From the NCBI GenBank assembly GCA_001994995.1, contig MDJM01000003.1:1-64000 (forward strand): a stretch of 64,000 nucleotides of DNA, given 5' to 3'. Positions 8,077 to 17,456 of the stretch are shown here, piece by piece. This DNA is from Candidatus Parepulonipiscium sp. PG-Nuni2H_MBin01. Its GTDB lineage: Bacteria; Bacillota; Clostridia; Lachnospirales; Cellulosilyticaceae. Each line of letters starts with the position of its first letter. Within the stretch, counting starts at the first letter, position 1. The notes beneath the pieces were generated by a model, which was given only the letters and a program-made list of their open reading frames with translations, made no database searches and had not been told where the DNA came from. The position numbers were made by a program, and so were the translations under genes.

Positions 8077-11000
8077 TTGAGTGCGAAACCATTTTTTGAG
8101 GTATTGCCAGAGTTGGTAGTAGAAAAAAACTTACATGTGTTATTTGAACGCTCTAGTATTAACAATGTGGAATTTAACAAATCCAATAATCATTTAATCT
8201 TTTATGTAGTGAGTTCTAGACTAGTGTCTTATTGTAATGAAATGAAGATGACACAGCAGATTAAAGATAAGCTTTTTCCTACTTCAGATATTAATATAGA
8301 AATTAATTTATCATATGATTTACCAGAAGACTACTGCTTAGAACGTATTACTACAGAGTATAAAGATAGTATTATTGATAGTTTACGCGATAATAAACTT
8401 ATCTTTTATTTATTTCTTAAAAATACTGAATGGGAAATTAGTAAAAAAACAATCATTATAAAAAGTCCGCCAAATAGATTACCGCAGGCAGTATTTAATG
8501 AATTAAAATCGTATTTGAGTAATGTATACAAAACAAGATTTAACGAAGAAATTACTTGTGAGCTTAATTTTATTGAGGTGGATGAAACTGATATAGAACA
8601 TAATGAATTAAAACTTTCTCAGGAAATACAGGCAATAATGGATGCTAATAGAGAGTGTGCTAGAACTCGTGTTAAACCTATGGACCAATTAGAATCTTCA
8701 AGAACCTCGGAGTCAACATATAAACCACGACAAAAAATAAATACTGAAGGGCTTATTTATGGTAGAGAGTGTGAAGGAGAGCCTATTGCTATAGAACATA
8801 TAGTAGATGAAATTGGTGAGGTTGTTGTTAAAGGTAAAATAATTGATATGGAAATGAGAGAAATACGTGGTGAAAAGACGATTATAATTTGTGATATAAC
8901 TGACTTTACTGATACAATCACATTTAAAATCTTTGTTGATAATACTAATTTAGCACAATTATTAGCGGAGCTGGAAAAAGGCAAATTTTATAAAGTTAAA
9001 GCTATGGCTATGCTTGATAAGTATGATAAAGAAATTTCTCTTAGCTCAGTAAAAGGTATAAAAAAGATGGAAGATTTTACTACTGCTAGAGTTGATAACG
9101 CAAAAGAAAAACGCGTTGAACTTCATCTGCATACTAAGATGAGTGATATGGATGCTGTAGTTGATATAAAAGCTTTAATTAATCGCGCTAAACAATGGGG
9201 AATGCCAGCATTAGCAATAACTGACCATGGTTGTCTACAAGCGTTTCCTATTGCAAATCATTGTATTTCTAAAGATGATCCATTTAAGATTATATACGGT
9301 ATAGAAGCGTATTTTATAGAACATGATGATAGTGAAGTTAAACAACAGACTTATCATGGGATTATATTAGTAAAAAATGAAATTGGACGTGTAAATTTAA
9401 ATCGATTAGTATCTATTTCGCACTTAAATTATTTTAAACGTAGGCCTAGAATGCCTAAAAGTCTTATTAATCAGTATAGAGAAGGATTGATTATAGGTTC
9501 GGCTTGTGAAGCTGGTGAAATATTTCAAGCTTTAATAGCACAAAAGGATGAGGCAGAATTAGAAAAATTAGTTGAGTTTTATGATTATCTAGAAATTCAG
9601 CCGGAACTAAACAATGAGTTTATGATAAGAAGTGAAAAATTCAGTGCTCAATCTACTGAAGACTTAAGAAACTATAATAGAAAGATTGTGGCTTTAGGGG
9701 AGAAATACAATAAAATGGTAGTAGCTACTTGTGATGTTCACTTCTTAGATCCTCAAGATGAGGTGTATAGACGTATTATTATGTCTAATAAGGGTTTTAA
9801 AGATGCTGATTTTCAACCACCATTATATTTTAGAACTACAGATGAAATGCTTGCTGAATTTGCATACCTTGGAGAAGATAAAGCTTATGAAGTAGTTGTT
9901 ACAAATACCAGGCTAGTCGCAGATAAAATAGAAAAAATATCGCCTGTTTTACCTGATAAATGTCCTCCTGAAATCCCTAATTCAGATAAGGAGCTAACAG
10001 AAATTTGTTATAATAAAGCTCATGAAATATATGGGCCTGACTTGCATCCTATAGTAGTTGAAAGATTAGAAAGGGAATTAAACTCTATAATTAGTAATGG
10101 CTTTGCTGTAATGTATATTATTTCACAAAAAATAGTATGGGACTCAAATGACCATGGGTATTTAGTAGGTTCCCGAGGCTCTGTTGGGTCATCTTTTGCA
10201 GCTACTATGTCGGGAATTACAGAAGTTAATCCTCTAGCACCGCATTATATTTGTCCTAATTGTTACTTTACTGATTTTGAATCAGATATAGTTAAATCAT
10301 TTGCAGGAAGTTCAGGTTGTGATATGCCAGATGCAAACTGTCCAAAGTGTAATACACTTATGCTTAAAGAAGGCCATGATATACCATTTGAAACATTCTT
10401 AGGTTTTAAGGGAGATAAAGAACCAGACATTGACCTTAATTTTTCAGGAGAATATCAAGCGGCTGCGCATAAGTATGTGGAAGTATTATTTGGTGAGGGT
10501 AAAGCTTACAGGGCAGGAACTATAGGAACTATGGCAGATAAAACTGCTTTAGCATATGTATACAAATACTTTGAGGAGAGAGGGACAACAAAGCGTAAAG
10601 CGGAAATGCGTAGATTGGCCAGCGGTTGTACTGGTGTAAAGCGAACTACTGGACAGCACCCCGGAGGTATAATTGTAGTGCCACATGATAGAGAAATTTA
10701 TGAATTTTGTGCAATACAGCGTCCCGCAAATGATGTAAATACCCCAATTATTACTACCCATTATGAGTATCATTCAATAGACCATAACTTACTAAAACTT
10801 GATATACTAGGGCATGATGACCCTACTATAATTAGACGATTAGAGGATTTAACTGGAATATCATCTTCTACAATTAAACTAGATGATAAAAACGTAATGG
10901 CGCTTTTTCATGGAACGGAAATTTTAAAAATTAAACCAGAAGATATTGGGGGTATAAAATTAGGTTCCCTTGGTGTACCAGAGTTTGGAACGGATTTTGT

Positions 11001-11862
11001 TATACAAATGTTAGTTGATGCAAAACCTCAAAATTTTTCTGATTTAGTTCGTATATCAGGATTGTCTCATGGTACAGACGTATGGCTTGGTAATGCACAA
11101 ACTTTAATTGAAGAAGGCAAAGCCACTATTTCTACTGTTATTTGTACTCGTGATGATATTATGACTTATTTAATTAACCAAGGATTAGAAAAAGGACTTG
11201 CTTTTACAATAATGGAAAGTGTGCGTAAAGGCAAAGGATTAAAGGCTGAGTGGGAAGAAGAAATGATAGCACATGACGTTCCTGATTGGTACATTTGGTC
11301 GTGTAAAAAAATTAAATATATGTTCCCTAAAGCACATGCTGCTGCCTATGTTATGATGGCTTGGCGGATTGCATGGTATAAAGTATTTGAACCATTAGCA
11401 TATTACACAGCGTTTTTTAGCATTCGTGCTTCATCTTTTTCTTATGAAACTATGTGTTTTGGAAAAGCTGCTTTAGAAAATCATATGAAAGAGTTAATTA
11501 GTAAAGGTAAAGATGGGCAAACTGCAAAAGAGCAAGATACAATAAAAGATATGAGAATAGTTCAAGAAATGTATGCCAGAGGATTTGAGTTTGTTCCTAT
11601 AGACCTTATGACAGTCCATTCTAATAACTTTCAAATTATTGATGGTAAAATAATGCCTTCGCTAGCTACAATAGATGGGCTAGGTGATAAGGCGGCTGAA
11701 GCTGTGGAAAATGCAGCTAAATGTGGAGAATTTTTATCCAAAGACGATTTTAAAACCCGTACTAAAGTTAGCCAGACTTTAACAGATAAAATGTATGCGC
11801 TTGGAGTTTTAGGTAATGTGCCTGAATCTAATCAAATTAGCTTTATGGATATTATGAAGTAG
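8077..11862 (+). CDS. polC: PolC-type DNA polymerase III alpha subunit lacking the exonuclease domain
   Basis: The replicative polymerase of low-GC Firmicutes, 1261 residues instead of about 1430-1450. Domains in order: N-terminal domain (1 to about 215), OB fold (about 225-335), PHP domain (LHLHT 349-353, TDHG 382-385), then polymerase with zinc knuckle C726/C729/C755/C758, catalytic D784 and D786 in PDIDLNFSGEYQ and D909 in KLDILGHDDP. In ordinary PolC a DEDDh proofreading exonuclease of about 170-190 residues is inserted in the PHP domain after the GxEA strand. Here GIEAYF (408-413) runs after only a dozen residues into THATLL-like TYHGIILVKN (425-434). The reading frame is intact and both flanks are conserved, so this is a clean domain loss and not a frameshift. 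The start is TTG after GGAAAGGAAGG. Confidence 0.95.
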   Translation: MSAKPFFEVLPELVVEKNLHVLFERSSINNVEFNKSNNHLIFYVVSSRLVSYCNEMKMTQQIKDKLFPTSDINIEINLSYDLPEDYCLERITTEYKDSIIDSLRDNKLIFYLFLKNTEWEISKKTIIIKSPPNRLPQAVFNELKSYLSNVYKTRFNEEITCELNFIEVDETDIEHNELKLSQEIQAIMDANRECARTRVKPMDQLESSRTSESTYKPRQKINTEGLIYGRECEGEPIAIEHIVDEIGEVVVKGKIIDMEMREIRGEKTIIICDITDFTDTITFKIFVDNTNLAQLLAELEKGKFYKVKAMAMLDKYDKEISLSSVKGIKKMEDFTTARVDNAKEKRVELHLHTKMSDMDAVVDIKALINRAKQWGMPALAITDHGCLQAFPIANHCISKDDPFKIIYGIEAYFIEHDDSEVKQQTYHGIILVKNEIGRVNLNRLVSISHLNYFKRRPRMPKSLINQYREGLIIGSACEAGEIFQALIAQKDEAELEKLVEFYDYLEIQPELNNEFMIRSEKFSAQSTEDLRNYNRKIVALGEKYNKMVVATCDVHFLDPQDEVYRRIIMSNKGFKDADFQPPLYFRTTDEMLAEFAYLGEDKAYEVVVTNTRLVADKIEKISPVLPDKCPPEIPNSDKELTEICYNKAHEIYGPDLHPIVVERLERELNSIISNGFAVMYIISQKIVWDSNDHGYLVGSRGSVGSSFAATMSGITEVNPLAPHYICPNCYFTDFESDIVKSFAGSSGCDMPDANCPKCNTLMLKEGHDIPFETFLGFKGDKEPDIDLNFSGEYQAAAHKYVEVLFGEGKAYRAGTIGTMADKTALAYVYKYFEERGTTKRKAEMRRLASGCTGVKRTTGQHPGGIIVVPHDREIYEFCAIQRPANDVNTPIITTHYEYHSIDHNLLKLDILGHDDPTIIRRLEDLTGISSSTIKLDDKNVMALFHGTEILKIKPEDIGGIKLGSLGVPEFGTDFVIQMLVDAKPQNFSDLVRISGLSHGTDVWLGNAQTLIEEGKATISTVICTRDDIMTYLINQGLEKGLAFTIMESVRKGKGLKAEWEEEMIAHDVPDWYIWSCKKIKYMFPKAHAAAYVMMAWRIAWYKVFEPLAYYTAFFSIRASSFSYETMCFGKAALENHMKELISKGKDGQTAKEQDTIKDMRIVQEMYARGFEFVPIDLMTVHSNNFQIIDGKIMPSLATIDGLGDKAAEAVENAAKCGEFLSKDDFKTRTKVSQTLTDKMYALGVLGNVPESNQISFMDIMK

Positions 11863-11874
11863 AAAGGATTGAGT

Positions 11875-12249
11875 ATGCAACGATTTACAAGAGAAGAAAT
11901 ATTTGAAGATTTTCGTAAAAATCAACCTTATGAGTACAGAAGATTAATAGCGACTGAAGTGGAACCAAAGTGGAAATTTTTTTGTATTATTTATGACTCA
12001 TATTTTGTACAAAATGAAATGCAAAACGATTTAGAAGGCTATATTTATTTTAAACCATTATTTACGATATATGGTGATTTATATTTATTTAAAGAACATA
12101 AATCCGGTAAAACTAGACTATACCATCCAAAATCAATCACTAGATATTCAGGACGAGCAGTCGCAGAAATGTCTATTGCTCGGATATTTTTAACAGAAGT
12201 ATTTATAATTTTAATAGTATTAGTACTAATTATAATTCTTATAATGTAA
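11875..12249 (+). CDS. C-terminally membrane-anchored unknown protein
   Basis: A 124-residue protein I do not recognise. The soluble N-terminal part is rich in aromatic residues (FFCIIYDSYF, YIYFKPLFTIYGDLYLF). A single very hydrophobic C-terminal segment (about 104-124, VFIILIVLVLIIILIM) makes it a tail-anchored protein. ATG 11875 is 6 bases after AAAGGA, and an in-frame TTG at 11869 overlaps that site. It follows polC by 12 bases and is probably cotranscribed. Confidence 0.6.
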   Translation: MQRFTREEIFEDFRKNQPYEYRRLIATEVEPKWKFFCIIYDSYFVQNEMQNDLEGYIYFKPLFTIYGDLYLFKEHKSGKTRLYHPKSITRYSGRAVAEMSIARIFLTEVFIILIVLVLIIILIM

Positions 12250-12361
12250 CAACTCTTATTTTAATAGTAGCTGTATAAAGCTAAAAAATACTGTCAATAA
12301 TCTAGTTGGGTAAGTATAAATAGGTTTAAGCTTTAGCACAGTATTACTAGGAGGTAAATAA

Positions 12362-12592
12362 ATGAATAAATCAGGTAATTTACAAGATGTGGTTTTAAAC
12401 CAATTACGTAAAGAAAAGATTTTTACAACAGTATTTTTAACAAACGGCTTTCAAATCAAGGGGGTTGTAAAGGGATTTGATAATTTTGTAGTGTTATTAG
12501 AAAGTGAAGGTAAACAACAAATGTTGTATAAGCATGCGATTTCTACAGTATGCCCATCGAAATCAGTAACAATTAATGCACAAGCCGAATAA
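12362..12592 (+). CDS. hfq: RNA chaperone Hfq
   Basis: A 76-residue Sm-like hexameric RNA chaperone that pairs small RNAs with mRNAs. It shows the Sm1 segment [21 protein letters not shown] and the Sm2 end LLYKHAIST-type sequence ([16 protein letters not shown]) with the conserved KH. The length is normal. Its own AGGAGG lies 7 bases upstream. In many clostridia hfq follows miaA and mutL. Here it follows polC and a small membrane protein. Confidence 0.95.
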   Translation: MNKSGNLQDVVLNQLRKEKIFTTVFLTNGFQIKGVVKGFDNFVVLLESEGKQQMLYKHAISTVCPSKSVTINAQAE

Positions 12593-12620
12593 AAAAAGGG
12601 GGGAGATACGATATCTCCCT
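12589..12620 (-). terminator. Terminator of yebC
   Basis: GGGAGATA/TATCTCCC (12601-12608 with 12612-12619), with an A-run on its left that reads as a T-run on the minus strand. It overlaps the last codons of hfq. Confidence 0.8.
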
Positions 12621-12626
12621 ATCCCC

Positions 12627-13364
12627 TTAGCACTCATCATAATTACTACAGTTATGGTACACTTCCTGTACATCATCATCATTTTCTAATAAATCCATCA
12701 TCTTATTAAATGCTTTAACATTATCTTCTGAAATAACCGCAAATGTCTGTGGTATCATACTTATTTCAGCTTGAGCCATCACTAACTTGGCTTCTTCTAA
12801 CGTTGAGTATACATCAGCAAATGTTTCTGGGGATGTTGTAATAAAATAAGCCTCTTCTTCAACCATAAAATCATCCGCACCAGCTTCAATGGTTAACATC
12901 ATTAAATCGTCTTCATCCATATCAATATCATTTTTATCGAGTATGATTTCACCTTTTTTATCAAACATAAATGATACGCAACCTGTCGTTCCTAAATTTC
13001 CATTACCTTTAGAAAAAGCAGCTCTAACATTAGCAGCAGTTCTATTTTTATTATCTGTAAGAGCCTCCACTATAACCGCAATTCCATTAGGACCATAACC
13101 TTCATAAGTTATATACTCATAATTTATACCATCGCCTTCACCAGCAGCTTTCTTTATACTACGTGAAATAGTATCATTAGGCATATTATTAGATTTAGCC
13201 TTAGCAATTATATCTTTTAATTTATTATTTAGATTAGGATCAGGTCCCCCATTTTTTACTGCTACTGCAATTTCACGCCCAATTTTAGTAAACGCTTTTC
13301 CTTTGTGGGCATCATTTTTAGCCTTCTTATGTTTTATATTAGCAAACTTTGAATGTCCTGACAT
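12627..13364 (-). CDS. yebC: YebC/PmpR-family protein
   Basis: A 245-residue member of the YebC/TACO1 family, opening [19 protein letters not shown] and containing [19 protein letters not shown] and [13 protein letters not shown]. Members act as DNA-binding regulators and, from more recent work, as ribosome-associated factors that ease translation of proline stretches. Three domains and the usual length are present. AAGGAG precedes the ATG. Convergent with hfq. Confidence 0.95.
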   Translation of the reverse strand: MSGHSKFANIKHKKAKNDAHKGKAFTKIGREIAVAVKNGGPDPNLNNKLKDIIAKAKSNNMPNDTISRSIKKAAGEGDGINYEYITYEGYGPNGIAVIVEALTDNKNRTAANVRAAFSKGNGNLGTTGCVSFMFDKKGEIILDKNDIDMDEDDLMMLTIEAGADDFMVEEEAYFITTSPETFADVYSTLEEAKLVMAQAEISMIPQTFAVISEDNVKAFNKMMDLLENDDDVQEVYHNCSNYDEC

Positions 13365-13455
13365 ATTACCACTCCTTAAAATTCATCTTAATAATTGTAT
13401 CATCTAACTTATAAATAATCAAGTGGACCTTTAGTTTTAAAAAATTTAGAAGTAG

Positions 13456-14091
13456 TTATAATTTTGTTGGGGTAAATGGAACATCAATAGTTTCAACTTG
13501 TTGTTCATACAATGATACTTCTGCATTAGTCTTATCAATAATCCATTTTTTAAACTTATCTGTCTCCTCTACTAACACCTCAACTGTAACGGAAACCATA
13601 TTAGTATAATCTACATGCCTAATATTATAATGTTCGCTTTTAAGTAAATATTCTACTTTACCGAATAAAGTATATTCACATTCTAATTGATACACCTGCA
13701 CAAGAACTTTCTTTATTAGTATAGCCTGTCTAACTCCCTCTTTAGCCGCACGGCCATATGCACGGACTAAACCGCCTGTACCAAGTAACGTTCCCCCAAA
13801 ATATCGAGTAATAATAATAAGAGTATTACTAAGCGGAATACCTTTTAGCACTTCAAGAATTGGTTTACCAGCAGTACCTTGTGGTTCGCCATCATCACTA
13901 AAGCGTTGTATTTCATCACGTTGACCAATTTGATACGCATAACAATTGTGAGATGCATTGTAATGTTGTTTTCTAATTTGTGCTAAAAAGTTTTCAGCTT
14001 GCTCTGGCGATTCAATATAGAATAAATATGCAATAAATCTTGACTTTTTTTCGATAATTTCAGCTGTACAATGTTCTTTTATAGTAATCAT
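13456..14091 (-). CDS. YigZ/IMPACT-family protein
   Basis: A 211-residue YigZ-family protein. The N-terminal UPF0029 domain carries KKSRFIAYL, HNCYAYQIG, RFSDDGEPQGTAGKPIL and RYFGGTLLGTGGLVRAYG. A DUF1949 C-terminal domain follows. The eukaryotic homologue IMPACT controls the kinase GCN2, and the bacterial role is unsettled. ATG 14091 is 8 bases after GGAGG. The longer in-frame TTG at 14106 overlaps that site and is unlikely. Confidence 0.92.
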   Translation of the reverse strand: MITIKEHCTAEIIEKKSRFIAYLFYIESPEQAENFLAQIRKQHYNASHNCYAYQIGQRDEIQRFSDDGEPQGTAGKPILEVLKGIPLSNTLIIITRYFGGTLLGTGGLVRAYGRAAKEGVRQAILIKKVLVQVYQLECEYTLFGKVEYLLKSEHYNIRHVDYTNMVSVTVEVLVEETDKFKKWIIDKTNAEVSLYEQQVETIDVPFTPTKL

Positions 14092-14542
14092 AAACTTGTC
14101 CTCCAATATCTATATATTAAACTGCTTAGTAGTCTATATACAAGGCCATAGTATGTATTGTATAAATATAAAAGACGATTACTTATAAATCGTTATAAAT
14201 TTACTAACTGCTTAATATATATCATCTAATTTGTCTAGAGATAGCAAAAACTATAAAAAATTTTTAAACAATTTTTTTACAAAAAAAAGATGTATATTAT
14301 TAAATGAGTATGATATAATTAAATTAATAAAATATTTAGATAAATGATTTTACATAAATTTGACAAGTCTTTTTATAAGTAACATTTTTTTGTATGCGGA
14401 ATAAAATATAGGTAATAAGAATATAATTACTAAACGATTGAATTATTATTATTTTTAAAATTCAAATTGATTGGATGTATTATGTATACAAAATTTATCT
14501 AATGTATAATTACACCAATTAAAATCAGAAAGGAGAATTTTT
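14092..14542. other. 451-base intergenic region before the dicarboxylate transporter
   Basis: Very AT-rich and without a credible ORF. It holds a 6-pair hairpin ACGATT/AATCGT (14175-14180 with 14188-14193), a TTGACA at about 14361 without a matching -10, and TGTATAAT at 14503-14510 about 33 bases before the transporter start. The last is the best -10 candidate. No riboswitch motif was recognised. Confidence 0.5.
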
Positions 14543-15814
14543 ATGAAAAAGTTAGGTTTAACCACACAAATTTTTATAGCAATGTTATTAGGTGCTATTA
14601 CAGGAGGTATCTTATATTATTTTGTACCAGATAGTACATTTAAAACGGATATTTTAACCAATGGAGTATTTTACTTAGTTGGAAATGGATTTTTAAGATG
14701 TATGCAAATGTTAGTTGTGCCTCTAGTGTTTTTCTCATTAATATGCGGGGCTATGTCAATTGGTGACACAAAGAAATTAGGTTCAGTAGGAATAAAAACT
14801 ATTGGATTTTATCTTGTAACTACAGCAGTAGCAATTACTATAGCTCTTGGTGTAGCGTCAATAATTAATCCAGGTATAGGACTTGACCTATCAACTGTAG
14901 AAATTGCATCTACAACTGTGGCAGCTTCACAAAGTACATGGGATACACTTTTAAATATCATTCCAACAAATCCTGTAGCATCATTATCAAACGGGACTAT
15001 GCTACAAATCATATTCTTTGCGCTTATGTTTGGAACAGTACTTGCTACTCTTGGTGAAAAAGTAGAAATGATTGCAAAATTTTGTGAGCAGTTTAATGCT
15101 ATTATGATGCAAATGACTGTTTTCGTTATGAAAATCGCTCCAATTGGGGTGTTTTGCCTTATTGCTAAAACATTTGTAGAGCTTGGATTTGAAGCATTTA
15201 TCCCAATGCTTAAATATATGGGAAGTGTAATTTTAGTTTTAGCTATTCAATGTTTTATAGTATATATGATTTTATTAAAAGTTTTTGCAAAACAAAATCC
15301 TCTTACTTTTTTACGCAAATTTTCTCCTGTAATGGGCTTTGCATTTTCAACTTCAACATCAAATGCTACTATCCCAATGTCTATTGAAACACTTAGCACA
15401 AAATTAGGAGTATCAAAACGTATATCATCATTTACTATACCTCTTGGTGCGACTATAAATATGGATGGTACGGCTATTATGCAAGGTGTAGCTGTTATAT
15501 TCACCGCTCAAGCATTTGGTATCGAACTTGGAATGGCAGAATTATTAACTGTAATCTTTACCGCTACTATGGCATCAATCGGGACAGCTGGCGTGCCTGG
15601 CGTAGGTCTTATAACTCTTTCTATGGTATTTGCATCAGTAGGATTACCATTAGAAGGAATTGGTATTATAATGGGTATCGATAGAATTCTAGATATGACT
15701 CGTACAGCGGTAAATATTACTGGTGATGCAGTTTGTACAATGATTATTGCACAGCAAGAAGGTGCAATTACAGAATTAGAAGAGATAGAGGAATTAGATG
15801 CTATAACAGCATAA
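14543..15814 (+). CDS. Dicarboxylate/amino acid:cation symporter
   Basis: A 423-residue member of the DAACS (GltP/DctA) family. It has multiple membrane helices, the first re-entrant loop FSTSTSNATIPMSIE (a serine-rich hairpin) and the substrate-binding helix segment GATINMDGTAIMQGVAVIF. It imports glutamate, aspartate or C4-dicarboxylates with sodium or protons. The motif SNATIP and NMDGT are diagnostic, but the exact substrate is not. It has AAAGGAGAA upstream, a long AT-rich leader and a strong terminator, and is monocistronic. Confidence 0.93.
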   Translation: MKKLGLTTQIFIAMLLGAITGGILYYFVPDSTFKTDILTNGVFYLVGNGFLRCMQMLVVPLVFFSLICGAMSIGDTKKLGSVGIKTIGFYLVTTAVAITIALGVASIINPGIGLDLSTVEIASTTVAASQSTWDTLLNIIPTNPVASLSNGTMLQIIFFALMFGTVLATLGEKVEMIAKFCEQFNAIMMQMTVFVMKIAPIGVFCLIAKTFVELGFEAFIPMLKYMGSVILVLAIQCFIVYMILLKVFAKQNPLTFLRKFSPVMGFAFSTSTSNATIPMSIETLSTKLGVSKRISSFTIPLGATINMDGTAIMQGVAVIFTAQAFGIELGMAELLTVIFTATMASIGTAGVPGVGLITLSMVFASVGLPLEGIGIIMGIDRILDMTRTAVNITGDAVCTMIIAQQEGAITELEEIEELDAITA

Positions 15815-15820
15815 TAAAGA

Positions 15821-15856
15821 TAGACTGTAGACTACTTAGTTTGCAGTCTATTTTAT
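15821..15856 (+). terminator. Terminator of the symporter gene
   Basis: TAGACTG/CAGTCTA (15821-15827 with 15844-15850) followed by TTTTATT. Confidence 0.8.
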
Positions 15857-15860
15857 TGCA

Positions 15861-15889
15861 AAAAAAAAGAGGCCATTTAACCTCTTTTG
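15861..15889 (-). terminator. Terminator of the lipase operon
   Basis: AAAAGAGG/CCTCTTTT (15865-15872 with 15881-15888). The A-run at 15861 reads as T on the minus strand. It lies directly after the stop of the hydrolase gene. Confidence 0.85.
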
Positions 15890-16735
15890 TTACTTAATAA
15901 CATCCTTAACTTCTTTTTGTATCCAATCTAATACAGCAGCTATTACTTGCTCAACATTTTTACTATCGTCATGCAACAAATCATGCATACAATTAGGATA
16001 AACTTTAATTGTCTTATTAAATGATGGTATATTTGCTATAACAGCATTACTAGCTTGTAAAGGAATAACATAATCTTTCTCTGCCATTAAAAATAAACAT
16101 GCTGTTTCATAATTAGGTGCATTATTTTTAGCATAAAGCATACCTTTTCTTAAAAACTGATCAAAAAACCTTGCAGTTGCGTATTTGTTCACCAACTTAT
16201 CTTCCCTAAACATCCTCTTATAATCTCGCCCTTTAACTGCCACGTTAACGCCACCACGTTTTATTCTAAAAGTAGGGAAGTTTTCACCTAATAGTTGTGA
16301 AAAACCTGCTGGGAAATAATTATATACCCTAGGAGGTGCTAATGCTGGTGAAGAGTAAATTTGCCCGCATAAATCTGTAGGGTATTTAAGACCGTATAAA
16401 AAAGTAATTAAGCCTCCCATTGAATGTCCATAAGTAAAAATAGGAGTTTTATACTTAGTAAGTTGAGTTACTAAATATTTCATATCTTTTACATAATCAA
16501 AGAAATCATCAATATCACCTTTAATACCAGCAGAGCGACCATTGCCTCTATGGTCCATTAAGCACACTCCATACCCGTTAGCAACTAATTGTTGCGCAAA
16601 TTCAATATATCTACCTGAATGCTCCATAAACCCATGAGATATTATAATAATTGCTTTAGCAGTTTGAGGTATATCTCTTAAATAAAATATCGATAGTTCA
16701 TTTGCACCTTCAAAATATCCTTCTTTTAAATTCAA
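15890..16735 (-). CDS. Alpha/beta hydrolase, monoacylglycerol lipase-like
   Basis: A 281-residue serine hydrolase of the lysophospholipase/monoacylglycerol lipase family (Hydrolase_4). Oxyanion region SHGFMEHSGRY (33-43), DHRGNGRS (61-68), nucleophile Ser105 in YGHSMGG, acid Asp in AEKDYVIPL and His in CMHDLLHD near the end. TTG 16735 is favoured, with GGAAGGTGA 7 bases upstream. ATG 16750 has no ribosome site but would add five residues. It is the last gene of a DMT-transporter/exonuclease/hydrolase operon. Confidence 0.88.
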   Translation of the reverse strand: MNLKEGYFEGANELSIFYLRDIPQTAKAIIIISHGFMEHSGRYIEFAQQLVANGYGVCLMDHRGNGRSAGIKGDIDDFFDYVKDMKYLVTQLTKYKTPIFTYGHSMGGLITFLYGLKYPTDLCGQIYSSPALAPPRVYNYFPAGFSQLLGENFPTFRIKRGGVNVAVKGRDYKRMFREDKLVNKYATARFFDQFLRKGMLYAKNNAPNYETACLFLMAEKDYVIPLQASNAVIANIPSFNKTIKVYPNCMHDLLHDDSKNVEQVIAAVLDWIQKEVKDVIK

Positions 16736-16739
16736 GTTA

Positions 16740-17444
16740 TCACCTTCCATATTGGCTTATTATTTTATCAATGTTTCTACTACCTTCGGATTTTGACATA
16801 GTAGCAATATCCTTTTCAGGGAGTATATTATATTTTTTACATAAACTTTCTAAATATGCAACTTGTTTTAATGTAATAGGCTCTATTTTAGGTGGCTTAA
16901 ACTCTATTTTTTGGGGGATAAATAGCTCAGGATTTGTTGCACCAAATTCTTGCTTTAACTTAACAAACAACTCATAGGTAGCATAAGCATCATCATAAGC
17001 TCTATGTGCATTTACCAGTCTAATTTTATAAAATTCACATAAATCTCCTAACTTACGACTAGGTAACATATCCAGCACCTTTCTTGATATTACTAACGTG
17101 TCCACTAACTCATGATTAAATGCTAATTTTAATCTGTTGGCATGAATTTTAAGTAGTCTATAATCAAAAATATTAATATTATGTCCAACTAACGGACAAT
17201 TTCTTGTAAACTCAATAAATTTAGGTAAAACTATATCTATTGAATAAGAATACCTCACCATTTCATTAGTAATGCCAGTTATATTAGTAATATTCTGAGA
17301 AATAGGAGTAGTGGGTTTAATTAACATATTGAATTTATCTTTAAGCACACCTTCTTCTATATAGACGGCTCCAATTTCAATAATTTCATCTTCACTCAAT
17401 TTAACCCCTGTTGATTCTATATCTACTACGATATATTTATCCAT
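16740..17444 (-). CDS. Stand-alone DEDDh 3'-5' exonuclease with C-terminal helper domain
   Basis: A 234-residue DnaQ/epsilon-like exonuclease. ExoI VVDIESTG (D8, E10), ExoII HNINIFDYRLL (D94) and ExoIII HRAYDDAYATYEL (H147, D152) are all intact. After about residue 185 a short domain ITLKQVAYLESLCKKYNI...SKSEGSRNIDKII follows. It resembles the small helical KQ-x-x-x-LxxLCKK-type domain seen at the ends of several DNA-processing proteins. Because PolC in this window has lost its own exonuclease, this is the obvious local candidate for proofreading in trans. That is inference, since similar exonucleases also serve repair. It sits between a DMT transporter and a lipase gene. Confidence 0.88.
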   Translation of the reverse strand: MDKYIVVDIESTGVKLSEDEIIEIGAVYIEEGVLKDKFNMLIKPTTPISQNITNITGITNEMVRYSYSIDIVLPKFIEFTRNCPLVGHNINIFDYRLLKIHANRLKLAFNHELVDTLVISRKVLDMLPSRKLGDLCEFYKIRLVNAHRAYDDAYATYELFVKLKQEFGATNPELFIPQKIEFKPPKIEPITLKQVAYLESLCKKYNILPEKDIATMSKSEGSRNIDKIISQYGR

Positions 17445-17456
17445 ATATACACCTCT

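Noticed and set aside
9300-9370. PolC shortening as a frameshift or sequencing error
   Set aside because: Reading frame is continuous for 1261 codons and PHP motifs on both sides align without loss. An indel would break the frame.
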